From CAVQAH01 sp963784195 (GTDB lineage: Bacteria > Acidobacteriota > Vicinamibacteria > Vicinamibacterales > 2-12-FULL-66-21), in NCBI GenBank assembly GCA_963784195.1, contig CAWARA010000016.1:62001-126000 (forward strand): a DNA stretch of 64,000 bases. Direction: 5' to 3'. The stretch's first letter is position 1, and each line of letters begins with the position of its first letter. Made by a program: the position numbers and the translations under genes. Shown one piece after another: positions 53,188 to 63,200 of this stretch. The notes below the pieces were generated by a model, which saw only the letters and a program-made list of their open reading frames with translations, did no database searches and was not told the DNA's origin.

Positions 53188-55623
53188 ATGCAGACCGTCT
53201 GGCACGACGTTCGATATGGCTTCCGCAGCCTCTGCGGCCACCCGGCATTCACCTGCCTGGCGGTGTTGACGCTGGCGCTCGGCATCGGCGCTGCCGCGAC
53301 CATCTTCAGCGTCATTCAGAACGTCCTCCTCGACCCGTTTCCCTACGCAGACGCGAATCGGGTTGTCACCTTCCAGATTCGTGACTTGAGCAACGTCCGC
53401 CCCGGTGGCCGCAACTTTTTTCAGGTGCCGGAGTTCCTCGAATATCAGGAGCAGAGCGACGTCTTCGAGGAAGTGATTGGCGGAACGCCCGAGGATGTAC
53501 TGCAGACGACTGACGAAGGCACTGAGCTGTTGACGGGTGGCGTCGTCACCGCAAACAACTTCAGCTTTCTCGGCGTTCCGCCCCTATTGGGTCGCGGACT
53601 GTCGCCGGACGATGTGAAACCTGGGGCACCACCGGTCTTCGTGATGTCTTACAAGATGTGGCTGAGCCGTCACAACCTCGATCCGGGCGTCCTCGGCCGG
53701 ACACTCGTTCTCAACGGCGTGCCCACCACCTGTGTCGGTGTCATGCCACCGCGATTCACCAAGCTGGCCGCCGATCTCTACCGCCCGGTGATCTTGAACC
53801 GCGGTGATCCCCAGGTGAACCAGCGCTTCTTCATGTTCCAGGCGCGATTGAAGCGAGGGATCACCTTCGAGCAGGCGGAAGCGAACATCGACCTCATTGC
53901 CCGCCGGCTCGCGAAGATCTATCCCGATCGCTACCCGCAGAAGTTCGCCGTCCGCGTCGTGGGCTGGGCCGAGAGCATTGTCGGGCCGTTCAAGACGACG
54001 CTCTACACACTCGCGGCAGCCGTCGGCCTGTTGCTGCTGATCGCGTGCAGCAATGTCGGCAACATGCTGTTGGCACGTGGCGCGGTCCGGGAGCGCGAGA
54101 TAGCCGTTCGTGTTTCGCTCGGCGCAAATCGGTTCCGGGTGGTGCGCCAGCTGCTCATCGAGAGTCTCCTGCTGGCTCTCGGCGGCGCGCTTTTCGGCTG
54201 CCTCTTCGCGTACGGCGGCATCAAGGCACTGGTGCTCCTGATTCCCGACGGGCTGATCCCCCGCGAAGCGGACATCCGGTTGAACATGCCGGTTCTGCTG
54301 TTCAGCCTGGGGATCACCATGTTTACGGTTCTGGTGTTTGGACTTGCACCCGCGCTGCAAACCGCGAAGCGCGACATCGTCGAGGCGCTGCGGACCTCTG
54401 GCAAGGCGGTCCACGGAGGGTTTCGCCGAGGCAAATTGCGAAGCGCGTTCGTGGTGGCCCAGGTTGCGCTGTCTTTGCTGCTGCTGACGGGTGCCGGGCT
54501 CCTGATGCGCAATTTCGTCAAACTGCAGCGCGTGGATCTCGGGCTGAACCCTGACAACATCCTCGTGGCACGGTTGCCGCTGCCGCGCGGCCAGTACGCG
54601 ACGGCCGCCGCCAAACAGCGCTTCTTCGACGCGCTGCTCGAGCGGCTTCACAGGCTGCCGGGCGTTGTCGCGGCGACTGAAACCTCAACGCTCCCGCCGT
54701 ATGGCGGTATTCGTACCGACGTCGACATTTCCGGGAAACCGCAGACCGAGAAGCGCCAGGCCCTCTTTCAGTTGTGCAGCGAGGGCTACTTCAAGACGCT
54801 GGACTTGCGGCTCCTGCGCGGGCGGACGTTGTCGAAGGACGATGTCGATGACTCGCGACGTGTCGCGGTCGTGAATCAGACGCTGGTGAATCGCTTCTTC
54901 GGGTCCGAGGATCCGCTTGGCCAGCAGATCAAGTTCAGGCTCCTGGGTACTCTGCCTGATGGCCAGGCCATCCCCGATCCGGTCTTCGAGATCATCGGCG
55001 TGATCTCGGACGCCAAGAATCAGGGAATCCAGGATCCGACGATGCCGGAGGCCTTCATTCCGTACGCGACGACGGGCGCCTTCGAGCGCGGGATTCTGGT
55101 CCGCACGGCGACCGCACCGGAGGCGCTGTTGAACAACGTGCGCCGCGAGATCTGGGCCGTGGACAGGAGCGTCGCGGTGACGATGACCGGAACGCTCAAG
55201 GGGTACCTGACGCAGTTCTCGTATGCGGAGCCGCGGTTCTCTCTCGTCCTCCTGGGAGTCTTCGCGAGCCTCGGTCTCCTGCTCGTCGCAATCGGGGTCT
55301 ACAGCGTCATCGCGTACACAGTGTCCTGCCAGACCCACGAGATCGGAATTCGCATGGCGCTTGGCGCACGGCGCGGCGATGTGCTCGGCATGATCGTGTG
55401 GATGGGGCTACGCCTTCTCCTGATCGGCCTGGTCATCGGACTGCTGGGAAGCGTCGCAGCAACGCGAGTGCTGACGGCTCAATTGTGGGACATCTCACCA
55501 CGCGACCCGATCGCGCTGATCGGCGCCGTCGCGGTAGTGACCGTCGCCGCCCTCGTGGCCTGCTACGTCCCCGCCAGACGAGCCACACGCGTCGATCCGA
55601 TCGTGGCGCTCAGGTACGAGTAA
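53188..55623 (+). CDS. FtsX/MacB-type ABC permease of the acidobacterial duplicated orphan class
   Basis: The 811-residue protein has the layout TM, large MacB-type periplasmic domain, three TMs, second periplasmic domain, three TMs. N-terminal RYGFRSLCGHPAFTCLAVLT, then LALGIGAAATIFSVIQNVL, is the class signature. The core loop SNVGNMLLARGAVREREIAV is echoed by the C-terminal QTHEIGIRMALGARRGDVLG. It ends RRATRVDPIVALRYE. No ATPase gene is adjacent, as is usual for these orphans. A role in peptide, lipid or envelope-stress export is possible but unproven. Confidence 0.9.
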   Translation: MQTVWHDVRYGFRSLCGHPAFTCLAVLTLALGIGAAATIFSVIQNVLLDPFPYADANRVVTFQIRDLSNVRPGGRNFFQVPEFLEYQEQSDVFEEVIGGTPEDVLQTTDEGTELLTGGVVTANNFSFLGVPPLLGRGLSPDDVKPGAPPVFVMSYKMWLSRHNLDPGVLGRTLVLNGVPTTCVGVMPPRFTKLAADLYRPVILNRGDPQVNQRFFMFQARLKRGITFEQAEANIDLIARRLAKIYPDRYPQKFAVRVVGWAESIVGPFKTTLYTLAAAVGLLLLIACSNVGNMLLARGAVREREIAVRVSLGANRFRVVRQLLIESLLLALGGALFGCLFAYGGIKALVLLIPDGLIPREADIRLNMPVLLFSLGITMFTVLVFGLAPALQTAKRDIVEALRTSGKAVHGGFRRGKLRSAFVVAQVALSLLLLTGAGLLMRNFVKLQRVDLGLNPDNILVARLPLPRGQYATAAAKQRFFDALLERLHRLPGVVAATETSTLPPYGGIRTDVDISGKPQTEKRQALFQLCSEGYFKTLDLRLLRGRTLSKDDVDDSRRVAVVNQTLVNRFFGSEDPLGQQIKFRLLGTLPDGQAIPDPVFEIIGVISDAKNQGIQDPTMPEAFIPYATTGAFERGILVRTATAPEALLNNVRREIWAVDRSVAVTMTGTLKGYLTQFSYAEPRFSLVLLGVFASLGLLLVAIGVYSVIAYTVSCQTHEIGIRMALGARRGDVLGMIVWMGLRLLLIGLVIGLLGSVAATRVLTAQLWDISPRDPIALIGAVAVVTVAALVACYVPARRATRVDPIVALRYE

Positions 55624-55655
55624 GGTTAGCCTTCTTCCCTTCCGCTCAGAGAATT

Positions 55656-55809
55656 GATACCTGGGAGCTTGTTCGCTGTGGACAACGGCTGACGGCTGAC
55701 GCGTCTCCGGAACGATCGCGACGACCACGACGAACACGACGCGACAAATAGTGACGTCGCGAACGTCGCGGCCGTCGGGATCATCGCCAGTGTCGTCACC
55801 GTTGCTTTT
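55656..55809 (+). repeat. Family B intergenic repeat, copy 3
   Basis: It starts GATACCTGGGAGCTTGTTCG and contains CTGTGGACAACGGCTGACGG, the self-complementary CGATCGCGACGACCACGACG / GACGTCGCGAACGTCGCGG halves and GTGTCGTCACCGTTGCTTTT. It fills the convergent gap after the permease gene and touches the SDR stop codon. The extra CTCCGCT stem-loop of copies 1 and 2 is missing. Confidence 0.85.
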
Positions 55810-56587
55810 ATCGGGGCAACGCGCGGGTCGCTCCCGTCGAGATCCCGCCGTCGACGAGCAGCGTCTGGCCGGTGATGTAGGCACTGGCGTCAGAAGCCAG
55901 GAACACGACGGCGCCTTCGAGATCCTCCGGCGCGCCGGGGCGCTTGAGCGGAATCCGATCGACGAGGTACGACAGCCATTCGGTGTCCTCGTACATCACC
56001 GCGTTCTGTGCGGTTCGAAACCATCCGGGCGCCAGGCAATTGACGGTGATCCCGTGCGGTCCCCAATCGTCCGCGAGGCTCATCGTCAGTTGGCGGATGC
56101 CGCCGCGGCTTGCGCCGTAGGGCGCCAGGCCGGCATAGCCGAAGACCGACGTAACCGATCCGATGTTGATGATGCGGCCGGCTCCACGCGGAATCATGTG
56201 AAGCGCCACGGCCTGAGCCGCGAAGAAGGCGCCGCGCAGGTTCGTGTCGAGCACGAGGTTCCAGTCCTCCCAGGTGACCTCCGCGGCGCGCTTCCTCACG
56301 TTGCAGCCGGCATTGTTGACGAGCACGTCGATGCGTCCGAACGCCTCCTGCGCGGCGTCGGCCATGCGGCGGATGCTGCCCTCGTCGCGCACGTCGAGCT
56401 CGAGGCCAACGGCGCGGCGGCCTTCTCGCTCGATTTCATCCTGGAAGGGACGCAGACGCTCGATGGATCGACTGGTGATCACGAGATCCGCGCCCGCGCG
56501 CGCCAACGCACGCGCGAACGTCTGGCCAAGGCCACGGCTGGCGCCAGTGACGATCGCGACTCGTCCGGTGAGATCGAACAGTGACAT
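55808..56587 (-). CDS. SDR-family oxidoreductase
   Basis: The 259-residue SDR has VAIVTGASRGLGQTFARALA, NNAGCNVRKRAAEVTWEDWN, the catalytic YGASRGGIRQLTMSLADDWG and GQTLLVDGGISTGATRALP. The usual YxxxK reads YGASR: Arg replaces the catalytic Lys, which is uncommon and could affect activity. It ends a minus-strand operon with a zinc alcohol dehydrogenase and an SMP-30 lactonase, so a sugar or sugar-acid oxidation step is likely. Confidence 0.82.
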   Translation of the reverse strand: MSLFDLTGRVAIVTGASRGLGQTFARALARAGADLVITSRSIERLRPFQDEIEREGRRAVGLELDVRDEGSIRRMADAAQEAFGRIDVLVNNAGCNVRKRAAEVTWEDWNLVLDTNLRGAFFAAQAVALHMIPRGAGRIINIGSVTSVFGYAGLAPYGASRGGIRQLTMSLADDWGPHGITVNCLAPGWFRTAQNAVMYEDTEWLSYLVDRIPLKRPGAPEDLEGAVVFLASDASAYITGQTLLVDGGISTGATRALPR

Positions 56588-56604
56588 GAGGCTGGTCCCG
56601 GTGC

Positions 56605-57638
56605 TCAGGGCCTGAGAATGACCTTCATCAATCCCGCACCGCCGCGGTGAAGCCGATCGAACCAGGCCGGACCTTCTTCGAGCGGCGCAGTCGCGCTGAT
56701 CAGCGGTCCGACGTCAACGGCGCCACGCATCATCAGATCGATGCAGGTCGGGTACTCGCCGCTCGACGCGCACGATCCGAGCAAAGAGATCTCGCGCGTG
56801 ACGACGGACTGTAACGGCAGCGGCACAGTGGGTGACAGGTTCCCGACGAGCGTGACGGTTCCTCCTTTGCGAACGCAACGGACAGCCGCATCAACGGTCT
56901 CGGCCCGCCCGACGACCTCGAAGGCGTGATCTGCGCCGCGCGGCCCGGTCACGCGCGCGATCGCCGCCAGCACATCATCAGAGGTAGCGTCGACTCCGTC
57001 AGCGGCGCCAAGCTGGCTCGCCATCGAGAGCCGCCTCGAGTCGACATCCACGGCAATCACACGCTCGCATCCTCGCGCCCTCAGGATCTGAATCACGAGG
57101 AGCCCAATCATTCCGCACCCAATGACGACGACAGGGCTGGCGCGATCGGGCACACGCCGGTCGACGGCGTGGACGGCAACCGAGACCGCCTCGATCAGCG
57201 CCGCATGCTCGAACGGCATCGCTCTCGGGCAGCGGATAGACGATTCGGGCAGGGACGGCTATGAACTCCGCGAACGCGCCATGACGCCGATACTCGGCGC
57301 ACGACACGCCGAGCACCCGTCGATCCTCACAGAGATTCATCTGGCCGCGCGCACAGGTACTCGCAGCGTCCACAGGACACCGTGGAGTCGAACGTGACGC
57401 GAGCGCCGGGCGCAAGGCCGCGAACACGGTCGCCGACTCGCTCGATCGTGCCAGCAGCTTCGTGCCCCATCACCAGCGGCGGGACCCGGCGGCCGGTGGA
57501 GCCGTCGAAGCCGTGCACATCGCTGCCGCAGATCCCACACGCGCGAACGCGGACGAGCACATCGTCTTCGCCGACATCGGGGAGCGGCAGATCGGCAATC
57601 GTCAGTGTCGACGGTGCCGTGAGCAGCAGCGATTTCAG
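56605..57638 (-). CDS. Zinc-dependent alcohol/polyol dehydrogenase (MDR family); two one-base frameshifts
   Basis: The repaired protein has about 344 residues. It carries ACGICGSDVHGFDGS and MGHEAAGTIERVGDRV (catalytic zinc), structural-zinc cysteines (CGRCEYCARGQMNLCEDR) and a Rossmann domain (VVVIGCGMIGLLVIQILRAR). Extra bases near 57356 and 57221 break the frame; removing them joins three segments cleanly. The only N-terminal start that fits is a CTG at 57638, overlapping the upstream stop as CTGA, with AAAGGA before it. It probably oxidises a sugar or polyol, for example L-threonine- or sorbitol-dehydrogenase-like substrates. Confidence 0.82.
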
Positions 57639-58681
57639 AAGCCGAGTCCTTTCGTCTTCAACCGGACTCGCATCAAGTGCATGTCGGCGGTGATGTACAG
57701 CGTCCTTCCATCGTCGCCGAACGCACAGTTCCCGGTCGCCTGCCCGGTGAGGATTGTTCCGAGGTGTTTGCCATCTGGCGACAGGATCAGGACGCCGCCT
57801 GGACCGGTCGCAAACAGGTTGCCGTCCACGTCGATTTTCAGTCCGTCGGGCAGTCCTCGACGGTCTTTGGCGAGCGTGGCGGCATCGAAGAAGAGCCGGC
57901 TCGATCCCAGCGTGCCGTCGGCCCGAACCTCGAACGCCCGCCAGATCGGGGCGGCGGGATCCGACTGGGCGACATACAACGTCTTCTCGTCCGGTGAAAA
58001 TGCGAGCCCGTTCGGCCGCGTCATATCTCGTGTCAGCAGGCTGACCGTGCCGTTCCGATGCCAGCGAAAGACGCCCTGAAAGGGAATCTCGCGGGCTGGA
58101 TCTTCAAATTGCTTCACCAGACCGTAAGGCGGATCCGTGAAATACAGATCGCCCCTGCTGTGGAAGACGGCATCGTTGGGACTGTTGAAACGAGCGCCGT
58201 CATGTCTGTCGGCGATCGTCGAAAACCTCGGCGCCGGTGCCGAGAGCGGCGCATCCATCCGTGCGATCCGCCGATCGCCGTGCTGGCAGATGACAAGGCG
58301 CCCTTCCGCGTCGATGACGAGCCCGTTCGATCCCAGTTCGGCACCACGCGGCTCACGGCCGGTGTAGCCCGACGGCTTCAACCACTGCCGCGCGCCCTCG
58401 CCTTCCTTCCACCTGATGATGATGTTCTGCGGCACGTCGGAGAACAGCAGGAAGGCGCCGTCCTTCACCCACACCGGACCCTCGCTCCAGTCGTAGCCGC
58501 TGGCAAGGATCTCGACCTGGGCATCCGGTGCGATCAATCGATCGAGAGCCGGGTCGAGACGTTCGATTGTCGGCATGTTCGATGCCCTTTCTGCCTGCCT
58601 GGTCGACGCGGGCGTTGTGGGTGTAAAGGGATTCAGCATGCCAACGGTGGCAGCGGCCGTCGCGACACAGAGGGTTCGCAT
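57635..58681 (-). CDS. SMP-30/gluconolactonase-family lactonase
   Basis: Starting at 58681, sharing one base with the previous stop, the protein has 348 residues with a probable signal peptide. The six-bladed propeller has LASGYDWSEGPVWVKDGAFL (metal Glu), GLVIDAEGRLVICQHGDRRI, ARFNSPNDAVFHSRGDLYFT (Asn/Asp ligands), RPNGLAFSPDEKTLYVAQSD and GLPDGLKIDVDGNLFATGPG. It hydrolyses sugar lactones made by the dehydrogenases encoded beside it. A longer frame reaching 60094 is an artefact of the frameshift in the Nramp-fold gene. Confidence 0.9.
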   Translation of the reverse strand: MRTLCVATAAATVGMLNPFTPTTPASTRQAERASNMPTIERLDPALDRLIAPDAQVEILASGYDWSEGPVWVKDGAFLLFSDVPQNIIIRWKEGEGARQWLKPSGYTGREPRGAELGSNGLVIDAEGRLVICQHGDRRIARMDAPLSAPAPRFSTIADRHDGARFNSPNDAVFHSRGDLYFTDPPYGLVKQFEDPAREIPFQGVFRWHRNGTVSLLTRDMTRPNGLAFSPDEKTLYVAQSDPAAPIWRAFEVRADGTLGSSRLFFDAATLAKDRRGLPDGLKIDVDGNLFATGPGGVLILSPDGKHLGTILTGQATGNCAFGDDGRTLYITADMHLMRVRLKTKGLGF

Positions 58682-60094
58682 CACTCCCATCCCAGCAGCC
58701 TCCTGCCCTGTTGCCAGAGCGTCAGCGACGCCAACACGCCGAAGAAGACAACGGACCAGACGAGGGCGACGGTCCGATAGGACCGAATGCCGATCACGGG
58801 CGGCAACTTCCGCTTGTTCAACGCCAGCAGGAGCGCCGAGTAGAGACTCATCATCGTGCCACCGACGCAGGCCGAGATCACGAGCAGCAGAAGAGGCTGA
58901 TCCAATCCCAGCAGAAGTATGGTGCAACCGATCGCAACGAGTCCCCAGACGAGGCGCAACGTAGAGGCGGCTCTCGGAGATCGGCGAGTGCTGAAGGTAG
59001 GTCGACTTGAGGACATCCGCCGCCAGACGGCTGGTGTAATCCGTAATGCCCATCGATGAAGCGAAGAGCGCGAAGGCGCCGACGCTCCAGAAAAGAAGGC
59101 CGAACCACGGTGCGACGATCGACTGCAGTTGAACGCCTTCGACGTGCAGAAACGACACGTTGTTGGGCAGGCCCGGCCGTCCGAAGAGCGTCGAATGCGC
59201 CAGCATCGAGGTGAGGCAGATCGTCGCTACACTGACCACCAGGAACGTCGCGGCCTGTTCCACGTTTGCGAACCGCCACCAGCGCTGCCAGCGTTCGAGA
59301 TTGGCGTGGCTGGGTTCGAACGAGAATCTCGCCGCTGTCGGCCGGGCCTCCTCGAAGCCTGTCAGCGGACTGACGATCCGCGGCACGTATCGCCCCATGC
59401 CGAAACCTTTGTCGCGAATCCAGTTGCTCTGGCACAGGTTCTGGCCGCCTCCGGCGCCAGCGAACGCGATCGCCCCGAGGAGGAGCGCGAAGCCCAGTTC
59501 GCCGGGAAAGCCACCCACACCGGACAGGCCCGCCGGCAGCGCCCGCCATGAATCGGCGGTGATCGCGAAGGCGATCGCGAGCACGCTCAAGAGCGCGACC
59601 GCGGCGAACTTCACGAAGATGAGGCGCTCGAGCGCGACGTAGACGATGGGTGCCAGCGTGAGCGAAGCGCCAATCAGGATTAGCGCACCGATGGCGATCA
59701 GCCGCGCGTTGCCGCCGAAGATGTACGTCGCGATCGTGGCGGCACTGATGGCCCAGCCGGGCCACAGGTTCGCGAAGTAGACCATCACGGCGAACACAAG
59801 CCCCCAGTGCTTCCAGAACCGGTTGAACCCGCTCAACGCCGTCTCACCGGTCGCCAGCGTGTACCGCTCGATCTCCATGTTCAGGAAGAACTGGGTGACG
59901 ACGCCGAGGACGGCGCCCCAGAGGAAGACCAACCCGACCTGCGATGCGATGTAGGGCCAGAGGATGAATTCGCCCGAGGACACGCCGACACCGGCCGCCA
60001 CGATGCCAGGCCCGACAATCCGCCAGAGATTTCGCGGGAGGTCGGGTAGATCGCGAACTTCGTCGCACGCGGCATCGCGATTCAGCAGCATCAA
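58681..60094 (-). CDS. Nramp-fold membrane transporter lacking the metal motifs; one-base frameshift
   Basis: The repaired length is about 470 residues with eleven or so helices. TM1 reads WRIVGPGIVAAGVGVSSGEF, so the DPGN metal motif of true Nramp carriers is replaced. The TM6 region reads FAGAGGGQNLCQSNWIRDKG instead of MPH. One extra base near 58958-58963 breaks the frame; removal restores LYLRLVWGLVAIGCTILLLG and the ending QQGRRLLGWE. Set between a TonB receptor and a lactonase, it may carry an organic solute, but this is inferred from context only. Confidence 0.8.
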
Positions 60095-60106
60095 TTCTTC
60101 TTATTC

Positions 60107-60230
60107 CGCGTCCGTGGTCCGTAGTTCGTGGTCCGTCGCTCGCCGCTCGGAGAGCCCCGCCGCCCACGGGGTTCTACGAGCCACGAGCGACGAACCACGA
60201 ACCACGGACGCACGGACCACGGACCACGGA
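60107..60230. repeat. Inverted word-array element with GTCCGTGGTTCGTGG-type words
   Basis: The left arm (about 60107-60142: CGTCCGTGGTCCGTAGTTCG and onward) is matched inverted on the right (about 60184-60230: CGAGCGACGAACCACGAACC and onward). A hairpin CCCCG...CGGGG (60155-60171) lies between. It occupies the gap between the TonB receptor and the Nramp-fold gene, inside what looks like one operon. Confidence 0.88.
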
Positions 60231-60248
60231 CAAAGCTGACAGTACGGA

Positions 60249-63200
60249 TTAGAACACGATCTTCGCCGCGAGTTGAATGTCGCGTGGCAGGTTGGCCTGC
60301 GTCGTGACTTTGCCGAAGTTCGCGTTCGTCGGATCCGTGTTGGGGTTGTTGAAGATTGGATGGTTGAACGCGTTCAGGAACTCGACGTGGAACTGCGCGC
60401 GAACGCGGTTCGAGAAGCGCACCTGCTTGACGAGCGAGATGTCCCAGAGATTCAGGCCATGACCGCGCAGGCCCTCGACGCGGGAGGGGAAATACCGCAT
60501 GTTGTTCACGAGCCGGATCCGTTGATCGTTGCGCTGCTTCACCGGATCGGGCACGCCGTTGGTCTGCACCGCAGCATCGCTGAAGTAGAAGCCGCTCACG
60601 TCGAACACCGGATTGTTCGTATCGCCGGAATAGTCGGTCTTCAGGCTTCCCAAATCGCCGTTGAAATATATGTTGCGATCGTGGAAGCTGATCGGCCGGC
60701 CGCTCTGGAGCTGGCCGATGGCCTGCACGCTCCAACCGCCGATCAGACCGTCGACGAACGGGTTGACATCGCTGCCCCACCGGCGATCGCGGCCGAACGG
60801 CAGCTCCCAGATGCCGCTCACGACGAAACGGTGCGGAACGTCGAACTCCGACAGCCGCTCCTCGTACTCGGTGTCGGTCGGGTTCAGCCTGAAGACGCGC
60901 TCGGTGAACTTCGACCAGGTGTAGGCCGCGAGAATCGTGTAGCCCCGCGTGAATCGTTTCTCGATCCTGAACTGCGCTGAATCGTAGCGGCTCGTTCCAT
61001 CGTCCTCGAACGTCCTGACGTTGCCGAACTGGGGAAAGGGCCGGAGCAGCTGCGAGCGCGCAATGGTTCCGCCGTTGAACCCCGTATTGGGAATCAGACC
61101 CCTGAACGGGTTGGTCACTTGCTGCGTCAGGAAGTTGTTCGTCGCGTCGTCGCGCTGGGGACTGGTCGAGAGGAACTGGGCGGGAATGCCGTTGAGATCG
61201 ATCTCGCCCGCCTGGGCCCCTCCGCCGGTCGTCAGATCCCACCCGCGGCTGCCGACGTACGCGCCCTCCACCAGCCAATGCCCGGGCAGCTCGCGCTGCA
61301 CGCCGATGGTGTAGCGCATGTTCTGTGCGTTGTTGAACTCGGCGGGCGGGACGCGGACGTTGTTGGTGCTCGACGTCAGGTCCTGCCCGAGGAACGTGTC
61401 GGCACCAAGCGCGGCCCCCGGCGGCTCGAGGACGCCGTCAGGAAATGGATTCGACAGCGTGCCGCGGAACGTGAGCCCGTTGTCGAGCGTGGCGACCAGC
61501 GGCGTCCCCTGCGAGAACCCCGGCTGGAACACACCCGAGATGATGAACGGGACGGTGTAGATGCCCCAGCCGCCGCGAACGACTGTCTTGTCGTTGACTT
61601 GGTATGCAAAACCGGCCCGCGGCTGGAAGTTGTTCGTATCCGAATCCCAGAACCCGCGGTTGCTGTCGGACGCGAAGGTCAGGCCCCCTTGTGGATTGAA
61701 CGCGGAGATCGGGAGTTCCGGAATGGGCGCGGCGGCATAGGCGGCGCGGGCGGCAGCCGCGATGCTGATGGCCGCGGCCGCATCGAACTCGCGCGTGTTC
61801 CTGTTCTGCGTCTCGGTGGTCGCGCCTTCATAGTCGTAGCGGAGGCCCAGATTCAACGTCAGGCGATCGGTGACCTTCCAGTCGTCCTGGATGAACAGGC
61901 CCTGATAGAGCGTATTGTTGACGCGGTCGCCATTACGGTCGATCTGGCCGGCGGTCGGGAGCCCGAGCAGAAAGCTGGCGATGTCCAGGCCGTTGAGCGC
62001 CCCGGAGTTGTCCTGGGCCCTCGTGAACGCGGCATTGTTGCGGACCAGATACTCACCCGCCTGCCGCTCGAAGTTGAAGCTCGACTCTTTGTAGAGCCGC
62101 AGATCGTATCCCGCGCGGATCGAGTGCGCGCCGGCAATCTTGGTGTACGTGGGCTGTAGCGAGTAGATGCTGTGGACCGTTGTGGCGGCGAGATTGTCGC
62201 CGATATCCGTCAGGGTATCGAAGTCGAAGCGAGGAAAGTACTGTGCGCCGCCGAACTGCGACACCACGGCCGATGAGAAACCAAGCGACGCCGGGTCGAA
62301 GAGACCTTCGTGCTGACGAATGTTGGGTTCCTGGAAGCGCTGCCACCCCGCACGGAGGTTGAACAACGAGCTCGAGCTCGCGGTGTAGACGTGATCGTAG
62401 GTCACACCGTCGTTCTTGCGGATCAGGAAGTTGCCGACGGGTTTGACGCCGCCGACATCACCAAAGAAGGCGTTCCGCGATTCGGTCCGATCGTTGCGTG
62501 TGTATCTCACAAACATCTGCTGTTTGTCCGTGACACGGTGATCGACCCGCAAGGAGACCGAATAGAAGTCGTCGGTTCGCGGATTGATCGAGAAGTAGTT
62601 GTCACGGCCCTGCGAATCCCCCGCCTGGTTCGGCAACGGGTACGAGTTCAACACCGCCTGAGCGATCGGATCGATCATCTGTCGCGGAATGATGTTGCCG
62701 GGGAACGGCGAGCGCACCACGCGGTTGCCTTCCTGACGTGCGCTGAACGGATTGAAAATCGTGATTCCCTGGGCCAGCAGCGACGAGAAATCGCCATTCC
62801 GCATGGCCTCGGTCGGGACTGTGCGGGGACCCGGCTCGGGGAACTCATCGTAGAGCCACTCGACCGCGCCGAAGAAGAACGTCCGGTCCCGGCCGTTGTA
62901 GAGACCGGGGATGACGACGGGGCCGCCGAGATGGCCGCCTGGGCGATCGTAGCCGAGGGACGGCTTCGTACCGCCACTGCGGTTCACGAAGAAATCGGTG
63001 GCCGACAGGGACTCGTCGCGCATGTAGTAGTAGCCCTCGCCCCTCAACGCGTTCGTGCCACTCTTCAGCGTCACGTTCACCATTGCGCCCGCCGTGTGAC
63101 CATCGGCGGCGTCGAAGCTGGCGGTTTCGACCTTGAATTCCTGGACGGCGCCCGCCGGCGGCACGAACGCCACGCGGCGTCCGTTGCCCATGTTTGGCGA

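Noticed and set aside
51850..53241. An 82-residue N-terminal extension of the Cache protein
   Set aside because: It runs across the divergent promoter into the permease gene; the internal ATG at 52995 has a good ribosome site and starts just before TM1.
57635..60094. An 819-residue transporter-lactonase fusion
   Set aside because: The middle section is nonsense in this frame, while the other frame continues the transporter to a stop at 58681. One inserted base explains the apparent fusion.
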